From NCBI GenBank assembly GCA_040414495.1, contig JBEDUI010000047.1:1-57579 (forward strand): a stretch of 57,579 bases of DNA, written 5' to 3'. A program made the position numbers and the translations under genes. The stretch is from DATAVB01 sp040414495 (GTDB lineage: Bacteria; Actinomycetota; Actinomycetes; Mycobacteriales; QHCD01). How positions within the stretch are numbered: position 1 is the stretch's first letter; every line of letters begins with the position of its first letter. Under the pieces are notes generated by a model. The model was not told the DNA's origin. It saw only the letters and a list, made by a program, of their open reading frames with translations, and did no database searches. Below, piece by piece: positions 24,034-33,895 of the stretch.

Positions 24034-24766
24034 ACGCGAGCCCGAACGCCAACGTGTTCAGCAGGGCGTGCACCGCGATCGCCGGCCCGAGCCGACCGGT
24101 GCGCCGCACCAGCCAGCACTGGGTGAAGCCGAACGTCGCCATCGTGACCGTGATCAGCAACGCGGACGCCGGCGTGGGTTCCTGCCAGGCGTGCCCGAGA
24201 CCGAACAGAATCGAACTGCCAAAAGCGGCCGGGAGAAATCCGTACCGGCGCATGACGGCCCGCAGCGCCACCCCACGGAAGATCAGCTCTTCCAGCGGCG
24301 GCGCCAGCAAAATGCTGAAAACCGCCGAAATGACGATCGTCGGCGTATCAACGTGGACCGGGACATTCGAGACGGTTTCGTTGCGCGCCTGCGGCACGAC
24401 GTACTCCACCACCACCGTCACCAAAATCCGGGATAGGTACGAAAGCACCAGCCACAGCCCGATGAGCGGTATGTCGTGTCTTTCCGGTCTACCCCAGCCG
24501 AATGCCGACGACCAGCTGCCGGTCTGGCGCACCACCGTCCGGCCGACCCCGACCAGCAGGCCCAGCTCAGCCGCGTAGGCGACGACCGTAAACGTCACGC
24601 CCGGCAACCCGGCCGCGACCACGATCACCGCTCCGACGACGAGTACGCCGAAGAAGCCGAACACCACGGTCGCGGCCTCGCCCATTCCCCAGCGCACGTT
24701 CGGATCGCGCAATTGCCGCGCCACAATCGCATCCAGCGGGTAGCGCCGGTCCACGGCTCCGGTCAT
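24023..24766 (-). CDS. CPBP-family intramembrane protease
   Basis: 247 residues with about seven membrane segments. Motif 1 PPLEELIFRGVALRAV (E-E-x3-R) and motif 2 GLGHAWQ (His) identify a CPBP (Abi/Rce1-like) glutamic intramembrane protease. Family roles include prenyl-protein processing and bacteriocin self-immunity. The 3' end overlaps the kinase pseudogene by 11 bases on the other strand. It appears monocistronic. Confidence 0.88.
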   Translation of the reverse strand: MTGAVDRRYPLDAIVARQLRDPNVRWGMGEAATVVFGFFGVLVVGAVIVVAAGLPGVTFTVVAYAAELGLLVGVGRTVVRQTGSWSSAFGWGRPERHDIPLIGLWLVLSYLSRILVTVVVEYVVPQARNETVSNVPVHVDTPTIVISAVFSILLAPPLEELIFRGVALRAVMRRYGFLPAAFGSSILFGLGHAWQEPTPASALLITVTMATFGFTQCWLVRRTGRLGPAIAVHALLNTLAFGLAFTA

Positions 24767-24946
24767 ATGGGCTGTGAAATGCCGTGATGCGGATAATTCA
24801 TGGAACGGCTTTCTGGAGCGTTCTTCAGTGGTTTTCCTGGGGCAGAACGGGATTTCCCACCCCGGGCGCGATAAAACTCTGGCCTGACATTTCCCATCGT
24901 AGGAGGTGAGCAGATGCAGCGGCCCGGTGCCGGCGTATCCGAAACG

Positions 24947-25927
24947 TTAGGGCAGCAGTACGACCTTGCCGATCGTGTTGCGTTCGGTCAGCGCGGTGTG
25001 GGCCGCCGGCGCGTCGCTGAGCGGGAATGTCGTCACGGCCGGTACCAGCGTTCCGGCCGCGGCCTCGGCCAGGGCCAGTTCCTCCAGCGCCCGCAGACCG
25101 CCGGGCAGCCGGAGGATCCGCGGCCCGACCGCGACCGTGACCGCGAGGCCCCGCTGGAAAAGGTCGGCCGAGCTGAATTCGGTCGGCTGCCCGGAGGACC
25201 AGCCGAAGGTGACCAGGTGTCCGCCCGGGCCAAGCAGGTCGAAGGCAGCCCGGCCGACTGCGCCGCCGACCCCGTCCAGCGCCACCGTGATGTCGTGACC
25301 GCCCAGGCCCTTACGTACGGCCTCGACCCAGTCCGGTGCGGTGTAGTCGACCGCCACGTCGGCGCCCGACGACCGGACCCGGTCGACCTTGGCCGCACCG
25401 CCGGCCACCCCGACCACGGTCGCGCCGAGGTGATGCGCCGCCTGCACCAAAAGCGTCCCGATCCCGCCGGCCGCCGCGGTCACCAGCACCACATCGTCGG
25501 GCCGCAGCTGCGCCACCTCGAGGATGCCCATCGTCATCCGGCCGGTACCGACCATGGCCACGGCGGCCGCGTCGGACACCGAGTCGGCCAGCGCGTGCAC
25601 CGCCTCAACCGAGGTCACCGCGAACTCGGCGTACCCGCCGCTGGCCGGCCCCAGATGCGCCACCACCCGCAGCCCGAGCCACCGCTCGTCGACCCCGTCG
25701 CCGACCTCGTCGATGATCCCGGCGACCTCTCGTCCCGGCGTCATCGGCAGGTCGGGCAGCTGGAAATGACCACCGCCCTGGCCGGCCCGCAGAATCGTGT
25801 CGACCAAATGCACCCCGCAGGCCCGCGCGGCGATCCGCACCTGCCCCGCGGCCGGGTGCGGATCGGCGACCTCCTCGTACTGGAGGTTCTCGGGCGGGCC
25901 GAAGACGTACTGCCGGATGGCGTGCAT
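24947..25927 (-). CDS. Quinone oxidoreductase-like MDR family dehydrogenase
   Basis: 326 residues: a GroES-like N-terminal domain (VRIAARACGVHLVDTILRAG, PGREVAGIIDEVG) and a Rossmann domain (VLVTAAAGGIGTLLVQAAHHLGATVVG). The Cys ligands of the structural zinc are absent, as in zeta-crystallin/QOR enzymes. It uses NADPH to reduce quinones or enones in the cytosol. ATG 25927 follows AAAGG and is preferred to a longer in-frame start. It is divergent from the DGPF gene. Confidence 0.9.
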   Translation of the reverse strand: MHAIRQYVFGPPENLQYEEVADPHPAAGQVRIAARACGVHLVDTILRAGQGGGHFQLPDLPMTPGREVAGIIDEVGDGVDERWLGLRVVAHLGPASGGYAEFAVTSVEAVHALADSVSDAAAVAMVGTGRMTMGILEVAQLRPDDVVLVTAAAGGIGTLLVQAAHHLGATVVGVAGGAAKVDRVRSSGADVAVDYTAPDWVEAVRKGLGGHDITVALDGVGGAVGRAAFDLLGPGGHLVTFGWSSGQPTEFSSADLFQRGLAVTVAVGPRILRLPGGLRALEELALAEAAAGTLVPAVTTFPLSDAPAAHTALTERNTIGKVVLLP

Positions 25928-26027
25928 GGGTGGCCTTTCGACGAACGGATACGACTCACTGTGCAACCTCAAGCTTGGTTGAGGTCAATCGTCAATCGTC
26001 ACCCGTCGCGAGATTTTTCCGGCGACG

Positions 26028-26054
26028 TGTCGATCTCGGCTGCGCGTGTTCGAT
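26028..26054 (+). promoter_or_regulatory. Candidate ECF42-type promoter
   Basis: TGTCGA (26028-26033), 17 bases, then CGAT (26051-26054). These resemble the -35 and -10 elements described for ECF42 targets. The site is about 70 bases upstream of the DGPF gene, the usual ECF42 target. Confidence 0.5.
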
Positions 26055-26124
26055 GCGTTGGTACAGGCTGGGCTACACCGCCTGGCACCACACACCGAAC
26101 CGTGAGAATTCAAAGGAGAACACG

Positions 26125-26541
26125 ATGCGATTCCTGGCGATGGTCATGGGCGACGAGAGCACCGAGGGCGGCGTGATGCCGACCGAGGAAGAGCTCGCCG
26201 CAATGGGCAAGTTCAACGAGGAACTGGTCAACGCCGGCATCATGCTCGGTGGCGAGGGCCTGCACCCGACCTCGAACGGCGCGAAGGTCAAGTACTCGGG
26301 CGGCAAGGCGACCGTGGTGGATGGCCCGTTCACCGAGGCCAAGGAACTGGTCGCCGGCTACTGGCTGCTGCAGGCCGGGTCCCGTGAGGAGGTCCTCGAC
26401 TGGCTCAAGCGGGCCCCGTTCGTCGACGCCGAGGTCCAGGTGCGTCAGATCTTCGAGGCGGACGACTTCGGCGAGGCGTTCACGCCCGAGTTGCGCGAGC
26501 AGGAGGAGCGGATCCGGGCCAAGGGCGAGAAGAACCAGTAA
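26125..26541 (+). CDS. DGPF-domain (YCII-related) protein
   Basis: 138 residues of the YCII-like dimeric alpha/beta barrel. The name-giving D-G-P-F (66-69) lies in VVDGPFTEAKELVAGYW. DGPF proteins are the constant neighbours and targets of ECF42 sigma factors, and one follows 92 bases downstream. Their chemistry is unknown; a role in stress signalling is inferred. AAAGGAG precedes the ATG. A perfect 11-bp hairpin separates it from the sigma gene and may tune the expression ratio. Confidence 0.9.
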   Translation: MRFLAMVMGDESTEGGVMPTEEELAAMGKFNEELVNAGIMLGGEGLHPTSNGAKVKYSGGKATVVDGPFTEAKELVAGYWLLQAGSREEVLDWLKRAPFVDAEVQVRQIFEADDFGEAFTPELREQEERIRAKGEKNQ

Positions 26542-26556
26542 GAAACAGCAGGTAAC

Positions 26557-26589
26557 GGCACCGCCCGCGTAGGTACGACGGGCGGTGCC
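26557..26589. terminator. Hairpin between the DGPF and ECF42 genes
   Basis: GGCACCGCCCG and CGGGCGGTGCC form a perfect 11-bp stem around an 11-base loop, 15 bases after the DGPF stop. No U-run follows, so it may attenuate transcription or stabilise the mRNA end. Confidence 0.55.
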
Positions 26590-26633
26590 GACCTGCCTTG
26601 CCCGCTGCCCCGGGGAACTGTTGAGATGGGGCG

Positions 26634-27893
26634 GTGTCGGCACCTGATACGCATCGCGCGATCGAGGCAGTCTGGCGGATCGAGTCGGCCCGGTTGATCG
26701 CCGGGCTCACCCGGATGGTGCGGGATGTCGGGCTGGCCGAGGAGCTGGCCCAGGACGCCCTCGTCGCCGCGCTCGAACAGTGGCCCGAGTCCGGCGTGCC
26801 GACCAACCCCGGCGCGTGGCTGATGACCACCTCGAAACGCCGCGCCATCGACATGCTGCGCCGCCAGCAACGATTGGAACGTAAGCAGCAGGAAATCGCC
26901 CGCGAGCTGGAGGCGCAGGAGCTCACCCCGCCCGACCTGGAATCCGCGCTGGACGATCAGGTCGGCGATGACCTGCTGCGGCTGATGTTCATCTCCTGCC
27001 ACCCGGCGCTCTCGACCGAGGCCAGGGTCGCGCTGACGCTGCGGCTGCTCGGCGGTCTGTCCACCGACGAGATCGCGCGGGCCTACCTGGTCGCCGAATC
27101 GACGGTCGCGCAACGCATCGTGCGGGCCAAAAAGACGCTGGCCAAGGCGGATATCCAGTTCGAGCAGCCGGCCAAGGCCGACATCGCGGACCGGCTCGGT
27201 TCGGTGCTGGAGGTCATCTATCTGATCTTCAACGAGGGGTACGCCGCCACCGCCGGTGAGGACTGGATCCGTCCGGCGCTGTGCGAGGAGGCGTTGCGGC
27301 TCGGGCGAATTCTGGCCGGTCTGGCGCCGACGGAGCCCGAGGTGCACGGCCTGGTCGCGTTGATGGAGTTGCAGGCCTCCCGGTCGCGGGCCCGCGTCGG
27401 CGTGGACGGCGAACCGGTGTTGCTGCTGGATCAGGACCGGGGCAAGTGGGATCAGGTGTTGATCCACCGTGGTCTGCAGGGGCTGGATCGGGCGTACGAG
27501 CTGACCGACAAGCCCGGTCCGTACGTACTGCAGGCCGCGATCGCCGCCTGTCACGCCCGGGCCGGCACGGCGGAGGAGACGAACTGGTTCCGGATCGCCG
27601 CGCTGTACGAAGTATTGGCCGAGACGGCGCCCTCGCCGGTGGTCGAGTTGAACCGGGCCGTCGCGTTGAGCATGGCGTTCGGGCCGGAGACCGGCTTGGA
27701 GCTGCTGGACCAGTTGTTGGACGAGCCGTCGCTGAAGAACTACCACCTGCTGCCCAGCGTGCGCGGCGACCTGTTGGCCAAGCTCGGGCGCATCGCCGAG
27801 GCGCGTACCGAATTCGAACGGGCGGCCGGCCTGGCCCGCAACGACCGGGAACGTGAGCTGCTGGTCGCGCGGGCCGCCGCCTGCGCTGATTAG
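26634..27893 (+). CDS. ECF42-group RNA polymerase sigma factor
   Basis: 419 residues. Sigma region 2 (LIAGLTRMVRDVGLAEELAQDALVAALEQWP) and region 4 (LRLLGGLSTDEIARAYLVAESTVAQRIVRAKK) are followed by a helical TPR-like extension of about 200 residues, ending GRIAEARTEFERAAGLARNDRERELL. This long C-terminus is typical of ECF42 and is needed for activity. No anti-sigma gene is seen; none is known for the group. The GTG at 26634 follows GATGGGG. The last four bases overlap the ABC permease gene on the other strand. Confidence 0.93.
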   Translation: MSAPDTHRAIEAVWRIESARLIAGLTRMVRDVGLAEELAQDALVAALEQWPESGVPTNPGAWLMTTSKRRAIDMLRRQQRLERKQQEIARELEAQELTPPDLESALDDQVGDDLLRLMFISCHPALSTEARVALTLRLLGGLSTDEIARAYLVAESTVAQRIVRAKKTLAKADIQFEQPAKADIADRLGSVLEVIYLIFNEGYAATAGEDWIRPALCEEALRLGRILAGLAPTEPEVHGLVALMELQASRSRARVGVDGEPVLLLDQDRGKWDQVLIHRGLQGLDRAYELTDKPGPYVLQAAIAACHARAGTAEETNWFRIAALYEVLAETAPSPVVELNRAVALSMAFGPETGLELLDQLLDEPSLKNYHLLPSVRGDLLAKLGRIAEARTEFERAAGLARNDRERELLVARAAACAD

Positions 27894-29076
27894 ACAGTAT
27901 TCAGCGCCTCGGTCGGGGCGAGCCGGGCGGCGCGGGCGGCCGGATAGAGCCCCGCGATCGCGCCGATGAACACGCACGCGGCCAGCGACCCGGCCAGCGT
28001 GCTCGCCGGAATCGTTGTCGCCCAACCCCGCAACTGCGCGTACCCGATCGTGATCCCGGCGCCGGCCACGACACCGCCGAACCCGCCGAGTCCGGTCAGC
28101 AGCAGCGCCTCGGTCAGGAACTGCAGCCGAACGTGCATCCGGGTTGCGCCCAGGGCCCGGCGCAGGCCGATTTCGCTGCGCCGTTCCAAGACGCTGATCA
28201 CCATGACGTTGGCGATGCCGACCCCGCCGACCAGCAGCGCCACCGCGCCGAGCCCGAGGAACAGGTTGGTGAACGCGGTCTTCGCCTTGGCCCGCGCCAC
28301 CAGTGCATCGGAAGGCCGGGAAACCTGCACCTCCTCCGGATGGGCTGGGTCGGCGCTCTGCGCCAGCACCTGCCGGACCGCGGACACCCGGCCGTCGGTC
28401 GACCGTTCGTAGACCGTGCTCGGGTGCTGTTGGTAGTCCAGGTACGTGACCGCGGCCGGCTCACCGACCAGCGCGGCCGAGTCCAGGTCGGGGGCCAGGG
28501 TCGCCGGGGCCAGGATGCCGACCACGGTCCAGTACCGGTCGTGCAGCCATACGGCCGGCGCGCCCGCCACGTCGGCGATGCCCAGCCGCCGGGCCGCGGT
28601 CGCCCCGAGTACGACGGTCGGAAACCGGCTGGTGGCAGGGGTCAGCCAGTGTCCGGACCGCACCGGAACGTTCAGCACGGCCGGCAGGTTCGGGCTCGCG
28701 GCCGCGACCGCGATGCCGCCGGAGTCCTCCGTCGGGACGTGCGCGTTGCCGTACACCGAGGTGGCGATCGCCCCGGTCCAGGCGACCTGGTCCACGCCGG
28801 GAATCCCGCCGACCATGCCCGGCGCGGTGGCCGGCAGCTGTGCGCTCTGCCCGAACAGCGTTTGGCCCGGCGTCACCGTCAGCATGTTCGTTCCGAGCGC
28901 GTCGATCTGCGCCAGCAGGGCGGATTGGCTGGAGGCGGAGATGCCGAGCACGGCGACCACGGCCGCGATGCCGATCGTGATTCCCAACGCCGACAGCGCC
29001 GCCCGGAGTGGCCGCCCGCGCAGCCCGAGCAGTCCGAGCCGCAGCACGTCGACGCCCCGCAGTCGGGATCGCGCGG

Positions 29077-29080
<4 letters not shown>
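27890..29080 (-). CDS. MacB/FtsX-like ABC transporter permease
   Basis: 396 residues: TM1 (LSALGITIGIAAVVAVLGI), a periplasmic-type MacB domain of about 220 residues, then three TMs (LGLGAVALLVGGVGIANVMVISVLERRSEIGLRRALGAT, and so on). ERRSEIGLRRALGAT is the FtsX coupling motif. It partners the ATPase that overlaps it by four bases and the HlyD-like protein upstream. It probably exports a peptide, lipid or drug by mechanotransmission. Confidence 0.92.
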
Positions 29081-29735
<655 letters not shown>

Positions 29736-29739
<4 letters not shown>

Positions 29740-30806
29740 ATCCGCGGCACCTCGACCCTCACTCCGGCCCGCAGCCCGGTTCCGCTGACCTCGACCCGCC
29801 CGGAGGTGAATAGTCCTGTGTGGACGGTGAGCCGGTGTCCGCTGACGTTGACGTAGAAATCGCCGTTCTGGGCCACGTGCAGCGCCTCGACCGGCACAGA
29901 CAATACGTCCCGAGCCTGTTGGGAAATCAGATTGACATTGACCTGGGCGCCGTCGAGGTCGTGCACGGCGGTGGTGTCTCCGGTCAGCGTCACCTCCATC
30001 GGAACGGTCTCGTTCTGCTGCGAATCCTGGGAATTCTGATTGTCTCCTGTGGACGTAGCCACGCTGCCGATGTCGGTGATACGGCCGGACAGTTCCTGAC
30101 CACTGGGCAGTTCGACGCTCACCCGCTCCCCGGTGTGGGCGTAGCTGCGATCGGCCAATTCCAGGTCGACCTGCACATTGCGCGTGGTACCGGTCGCGGT
30201 CGCGACGACCTGACCGGGCGCGGCCGGTTGCCCCACGCTGGCGCGGGTTCCGGTGATCCGGATCGGGCCGGGCGTCACCACCGCGTCACCCGGTGCGATC
30301 CGGCCGGTCCGGGCCACGCCGAGCGCCGCCTGCCACCGTCGTACCGCCGCGGCCGTGTAGTCGGTGTAGTGGGCATCCACGGTCAGGTCGTCCCGGTCGG
30401 CATAACCGAGTGCGACCAGGTTGCGCTCCAATTCCGCCACGTCCGACCCGTTCGATCCGGTTGCCAACGGGCGATACAGCGGCACATCCCCGTACAGCAA
30501 GGGAATTGCCCGCTGGTTGACGTGGTAGACGGCCTGGCCCCGACGCAGCGTCGTATTGTTCGTCGGCAGCCAGGTCAACGTGCCGGCCCGGTAACCGATG
30601 AGGCTGTAGTCGCCGGCGTAGCCCAGGGTGCCGTCGACCTGCGTGGTTTCGGTGAGCGTCCCGCGGGTCACCAACGCCGTCGGCAATGAGGTGTGTCGTA
30701 CGGGCTCGGCATTGGCGCCGGGGTCCGATTCGCCGTACCTCCAAGCGATCGCGCCGGCCGCGATGACTACCACGACAGCGACGAGAGAAAGCCGTACCGC
30801 CTTCAT
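29736..30806 (-). CDS. HlyD-like adaptor with a peptidoglycan-binding domain
   Basis: 356 residues. An N-terminal membrane anchor (LSLVAVVVVIAAGAIAW) is followed by a lipoyl-like half (VTRGTLTETTQVDGTLGYAG), a PG_binding_1 segment (GSDVAELERNLVALGYADRD and AAAVRRWQAALGVARTGRI) and beta-barrel parts with a final IGS/VPVEAL region. Gram-positive MacA-type adaptors of this kind link a MacB permease to the wall. It overlaps the lipoprotein and ATPase genes. No coiled-coil hairpin for TolC docking is visible, as expected without an outer membrane. Confidence 0.88.
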
Positions 30807-31294
30807 TTCTGGGCCAACTGGCCGGCCATCGGGAAATACTTGGCGCAGGCCCGTTCGGCCGTGGCGAAGCGCGGATTCGATTTCGCGTTACGTGGCAGGG
30901 AAAAGCGGAAACCGCCGCTGCCGTTCGGCTGCGGATCGGCCATATCTACGCCGTGTTGGCGCATGCACCGGGCGAACGCCACCAGGTTGAGCGTGCTCTT
31001 CCCGGCCGCGCCGCCGCTGCCGCCGTTGGTCGGCCGTTTGGACCGGCAGGCGGCCATCGCGGCCTGGATGTCCTGCATCGTCTGACCTTTTTTCGTTTGG
31101 ATTCGCATCGAACCGCTGCCGCCCGGATCAGGCATGTTGACGCCGTGTTGGCGCATACAGCGGGCATAGGCCACCTGTTGGTCGCCCGGGTCCGTCGAGG
31201 ATTTCGCCTTCGATGGATGCCCGGAACCCGTGCTGCACCCAGTGACCACGGTCGCCATCAGGAGCGCGACCATGACGGCGCGAGGAACGTGCAT
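30803..31294 (-). CDS. Lipoprotein with a duplicated CMRxHGVxMxDP motif
   Basis: 163 residues. A signal peptide ends in the lipobox VVTGC. The mature part holds two copies of a unit: VAYARCMRQHGVNMPDP and VAFARCMRQHGVDMADP, each followed after 25-40 residues by a second Cys (AACRSK; RACAKY). The Cys pairs may form disulfides or bind metal or heme; this is inferred. It is the first gene of the export operon and overlaps HlyD by four bases, so it may deliver substrate or sense the wall. The family is common in actinobacteria but its function is unknown. Confidence 0.75.
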   Translation of the reverse strand: MHVPRAVMVALLMATVVTGCSTGSGHPSKAKSSTDPGDQQVAYARCMRQHGVNMPDPGGSGSMRIQTKKGQTMQDIQAAMAACRSKRPTNGGSGGAAGKSTLNLVAFARCMRQHGVDMADPQPNGSGGFRFSLPRNAKSNPRFATAERACAKYFPMAGQLAQK

Positions 31295-31385
31295 TGGGAT
31301 AGTCCCCTTTCAGCGCCGGCGCGTTCGGCCGCGGCGCGGGGACAGAATGGCGAGACGGGCGTAACAGCAGCATGAACGCACGCGT

Positions 31386-31401
31386 TTAACCCGTGGTTAT
31401 C
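31386..31401 (+). promoter_or_regulatory. Response-regulator box, 11-bp direct repeat
   Basis: TTAAC at 31386 and TTATC at 31397 repeat with an 11-base period, the spacing used by OmpR/PhoB-type dimers. It lies between the export operon (start 31294) and the two-component genes (start 31443). The same TTAAC-type pair with the same period occurs at 40850. Confidence 0.5.
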
Positions 31402-31442
31402 CCGGGCGGTGTTAACTGAAGGGTCGGAGGAAAGGACTGTCG

Positions 31443-32102
31443 ATGCGGGTGCTCGTCGTTGAGGATGAACGGCTACTGGCCGACGCGATCGCGCGCGGGT
31501 TACGGCAGGAAAATCTCAGCGTCGACGTCAGTTACGACGGTGAGCACGCGATCGAGTCCGTTTCGGTTACCCGCTATGACGTCGTGGTGCTTGACCGCGA
31601 TCTGCCGATCCGAGACGGCGACGAGGTATGCCGGCATATCGTCGCCACCGCCGATGGCGTGACCCGGGTGCTGATGCTCACCGCGGCCCGGGGCGTACAG
31701 GACCGGGTGGACGGCCTGCGGTTGGGCGCGGATGACTATCTGGCCAAGCCGTTCGCGTTCGCCGAACTAGTCGCCCGGGTGCACGCGTTGGGTCGGCGCA
31801 GCACGCCGGCCCGACCGCCCATTGTGGAGCGAGCCGGCATCGTGCTGGATGTTGCCCGCCGATTGGTGACCCGCCGTGGTGAGGTCATTCGCCTGTCGCC
31901 CAAGGAGTTTCAGGTGTTGACCGTATTGATGAACGCCGACGGCGCGGTGGTTTCGGCCGAGGAGCTGTTGGAACGAGCCTGGGACGAAAACGCCGATCCG
32001 TTCAGCAACAGTATGCGGGTCGTCGTCATGCGGCTCCGGCACAAACTCGGGTCGCCGCCGGTTATCGACACCGTCGTCGGAGCGGGGTACCGGATACCGT
32101 GA
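31443..32102 (+). CDS. OmpR/PhoB-family response regulator
   Basis: 219 residues: a receiver with acidic VEDE, phospho-acceptor Asp in VVLDRDLP, LTAARG (Thr switch) and YLAKPF (Lys), then a winged-helix domain (RLSPKEFQVLTVLMNADGAVVSAEELLERAW; MRVVVMRLRHKLG). It overlaps the kinase gene by four bases. The divergent MacB-like operon and an 11-bp direct repeat between them suggest it controls that exporter. Confidence 0.95.
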   Translation: MRVLVVEDERLLADAIARGLRQENLSVDVSYDGEHAIESVSVTRYDVVVLDRDLPIRDGDEVCRHIVATADGVTRVLMLTAARGVQDRVDGLRLGADDYLAKPFAFAELVARVHALGRRSTPARPPIVERAGIVLDVARRLVTRRGEVIRLSPKEFQVLTVLMNADGAVVSAEELLERAWDENADPFSNSMRVVVMRLRHKLGSPPVIDTVVGAGYRIP

Positions 32103-33328
32103 AGAGCAGATATCGACTGACCGCCCGGGCTCGGCTGACCCTCCTCTATGGACTGTTGTTCGTGGTGGCCGGCGGTGCGATGCTCGCCATCGACTTGGGG
32201 CTGGTGCACGAACGGCTGCAGAACAGCCAACGTTCCTCGGCCGTTTGGGTCGTTCCGACCAACGCGGCTGACCCGAGCGTGGCGGCGACGTTGCAGAAGA
32301 AATCGGCGACCGCGTTGGCCAGGGCGAAGAATATGCGAGCCAAGAATGGTCAGACCGTCAGCGAGCTTCTGAACGAAGCCAAGGCCGAGGCCCGGCGTAC
32401 CGCCGAACGGCAAATGCTCACCCAGTCGGGCATCGCGTTGATCACCATGACCGTACTGGCTGTAGGACTGGGATATCTGATGGCCGGGCGGGCGCTGCGG
32501 CCGGTGCATGCCGTATCGGCAACCGCCCGGCGTATTTCCGGCCGATCGCTGCACGAACGGATTCCATTGCACGGACCGCCGGATGAAATGCGGGAATTGG
32601 CCGAGACATTCAACGACATGCTCGCCCGCCTCGACGACGCGTTCACCTCGCAGCGGCATTTCATTGCCAACGCCAGTCATGAACTGCATACGCCTATCGC
32701 GACCCAACGTACGTTGATCGAGGTCGCTGCCCGTGATCCGCAGGCGTCGGCCGAATTCACCGAAATCGTGCCTGGTCTACTGGCGACACTGGATCGTCAG
32801 GAGGAGTTGGTCGCCGGCCTGCTGACGCTGGCCCGGGCCGACAATGGATTGGGCGAGGTAGAGCGGATCGCGCTGGATCAGCGGGTTCGGGCCGCGTTGG
32901 CCGCGGTTGCCGACGAAGCACGCGATCGGGAATTGGATATTCGTACGTCAGTGCATTCGGTGTCGGTGACCGGCGACCGGGTGCTGCTGGATGTCCTGCT
33001 GAGCAACGTATTCCGCAATGCGGTTCGGCACAATGTCCACAGTGGAGCGATCCGGGTGAAGTTGTTCGGGAATCGGCTCGTCGTCGAGAACGACGGCGTC
33101 CGGTACGAGGCGGGCCGGGTTCCGGAGTTGCTCGAGCCCTTCCGGCGCGGCGCCAGCGATCGGACCACCGGGAGTGGGTCCGGGTTGGGGCTGGCGATGG
33201 TGGTCGCGGTCGCCCGGGCTCATCGCGCCACCCTTGAGCTCACACCGCGGCCGACCGGCGGGCTGCGGTTGTGCCTCACCTTCGACGAAGAGTTCGCCGG
33301 GGATGACGCGGCACCGGTGCCCGGATAG
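32099..33328 (+). CDS. Sensor histidine kinase
   Basis: 409 residues. There are two TMs (YGLLFVVAGGAMLAIDLGL and SGIALITMTVLAVGLGYLMAG) around an extracytoplasmic loop of about 85 residues, then a HAMP domain, the H-box FIANASHELHTPIA, N-box SNVFRNAVRHN and G-box TTGSGSGLGLAMV. It autophosphorylates the box His and passes phosphate to the regulator upstream. The extracellular loop is Ala/Lys-rich with no recognisable sensor fold. GTG 32099 overlaps the regulator stop. Confidence 0.93.
   Translation: MKSRYRLTARARLTLLYGLLFVVAGGAMLAIDLGLVHERLQNSQRSSAVWVVPTNAADPSVAATLQKKSATALARAKNMRAKNGQTVSELLNEAKAEARRTAERQMLTQSGIALITMTVLAVGLGYLMAGRALRPVHAVSATARRISGRSLHERIPLHGPPDEMRELAETFNDMLARLDDAFTSQRHFIANASHELHTPIATQRTLIEVAARDPQASAEFTEIVPGLLATLDRQEELVAGLLTLARADNGLGEVERIALDQRVRAALAAVADEARDRELDIRTSVHSVSVTGDRVLLDVLLSNVFRNAVRHNVHSGAIRVKLFGNRLVVENDGVRYEAGRVPELLEPFRRGASDRTTGSGSGLGLAMVVAVARAHRATLELTPRPTGGLRLCLTFDEEFAGDDAAPVPG
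33036..33046. repeat. TCCACNGTGGA palindrome
   Basis: TCCACAGTGGA inside the histidine kinase N-box region. Confidence 0.7.
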
Positions 33329-33344
33329 GGCAGACTCCGGAGCC

Positions 33345-33815
33345 ATGGCCGGAAAGCGCAGCGCGGGAATTCTGTTGTTCCGTACCTCCTCCGCCGGAAT
33401 CGAGGTGCTCCTGGGCCATATGGGTGGGCCGTTCTTCGCGCGCCGGGACGCGGGCGCCTGGTCGGTGCCCAAGGGTGAGTACGAGCCGGACGAGACGCCC
33501 GAAGCGGCCGCCCGGCGGGAGTTCACCGAGGAGTTGGGTCTGCCCGTGCCGGCCGGCGACTGGCTCGCGTTGGGTGAGGCGCGTCAATCCAGCGGCAAGA
33601 TCGTGACTATCTGGGCGCTGGCCGGCGACCTCGACCCGGCGCAGGTCGTCGCGGGGACGTTCGAGATGGAATGGCCGCGTGGCTCCGGGCGGATCCAGCA
33701 GTTCCCGGAGATCGACCGGGCGGGCTGGTTCGACCTCGCCGGTGCCGCCCGGGACAAGATCGTCAAGGGCCAGCGCGTCTTCCTCGACCGGCTCGCTTCG
33801 CAGCTCGGTCGCTGA
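33345..33815 (+). CDS. Nudix hydrolase
   Basis: 156 residues with a complete Nudix box: G-x5-E-x7-R-E-F-T-E-E-L-G-L spanning the segment that begins GEYEPDETPEAAA. SAGILLFRTSSAGIEVLLGHMGGPFF before it fits the NTP-pyrophosphohydrolase (DR1025/MutT-like) group. It probably hydrolyses a nucleoside diphosphate-linked compound. It starts 16 bases after the kinase stop, on the same strand. Confidence 0.9.
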   Translation: MAGKRSAGILLFRTSSAGIEVLLGHMGGPFFARRDAGAWSVPKGEYEPDETPEAAARREFTEELGLPVPAGDWLALGEARQSSGKIVTIWALAGDLDPAQVVAGTFEMEWPRGSGRIQQFPEIDRAGWFDLAGAARDKIVKGQRVFLDRLASQLGR

Positions 33816-33864
33816 GTCGTACGAAACGTCTTGCCGTGGCTTGACAGCTCGCGTATAGCTATAC

Positions 33865-33885
33865 CCATACCCCCTACTGGTATGG
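33865..33885. promoter_or_regulatory. CsoR/CstR-like inverted repeat before DUF4396
   Basis: CCATACC and GGTATGG form perfect 7-bp arms around seven bases, ending 10 bases before the DUF4396 ATG. An extra ATACCC lies just upstream at 33861. The pattern resembles the ATACCC-N4-GGGTAT operator in front of the thioredoxin-CstR genes at 45015. Confidence 0.55.
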
Positions 33886-33895
33886 AGGCGGCACT

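Noticed and set aside
24914..26176. Long open frame on the plus strand over the quinone oxidoreductase gene
   Set aside because: It is the antisense shadow of a clear MDR enzyme. The translation is Arg/Pro/Gly-rich with no motifs; high G+C keeps it open.
26445..28025. Long minus-strand open frame over the ECF42 sigma gene
   Set aside because: Antisense shadow; the plus-strand frame has full sigma motifs.
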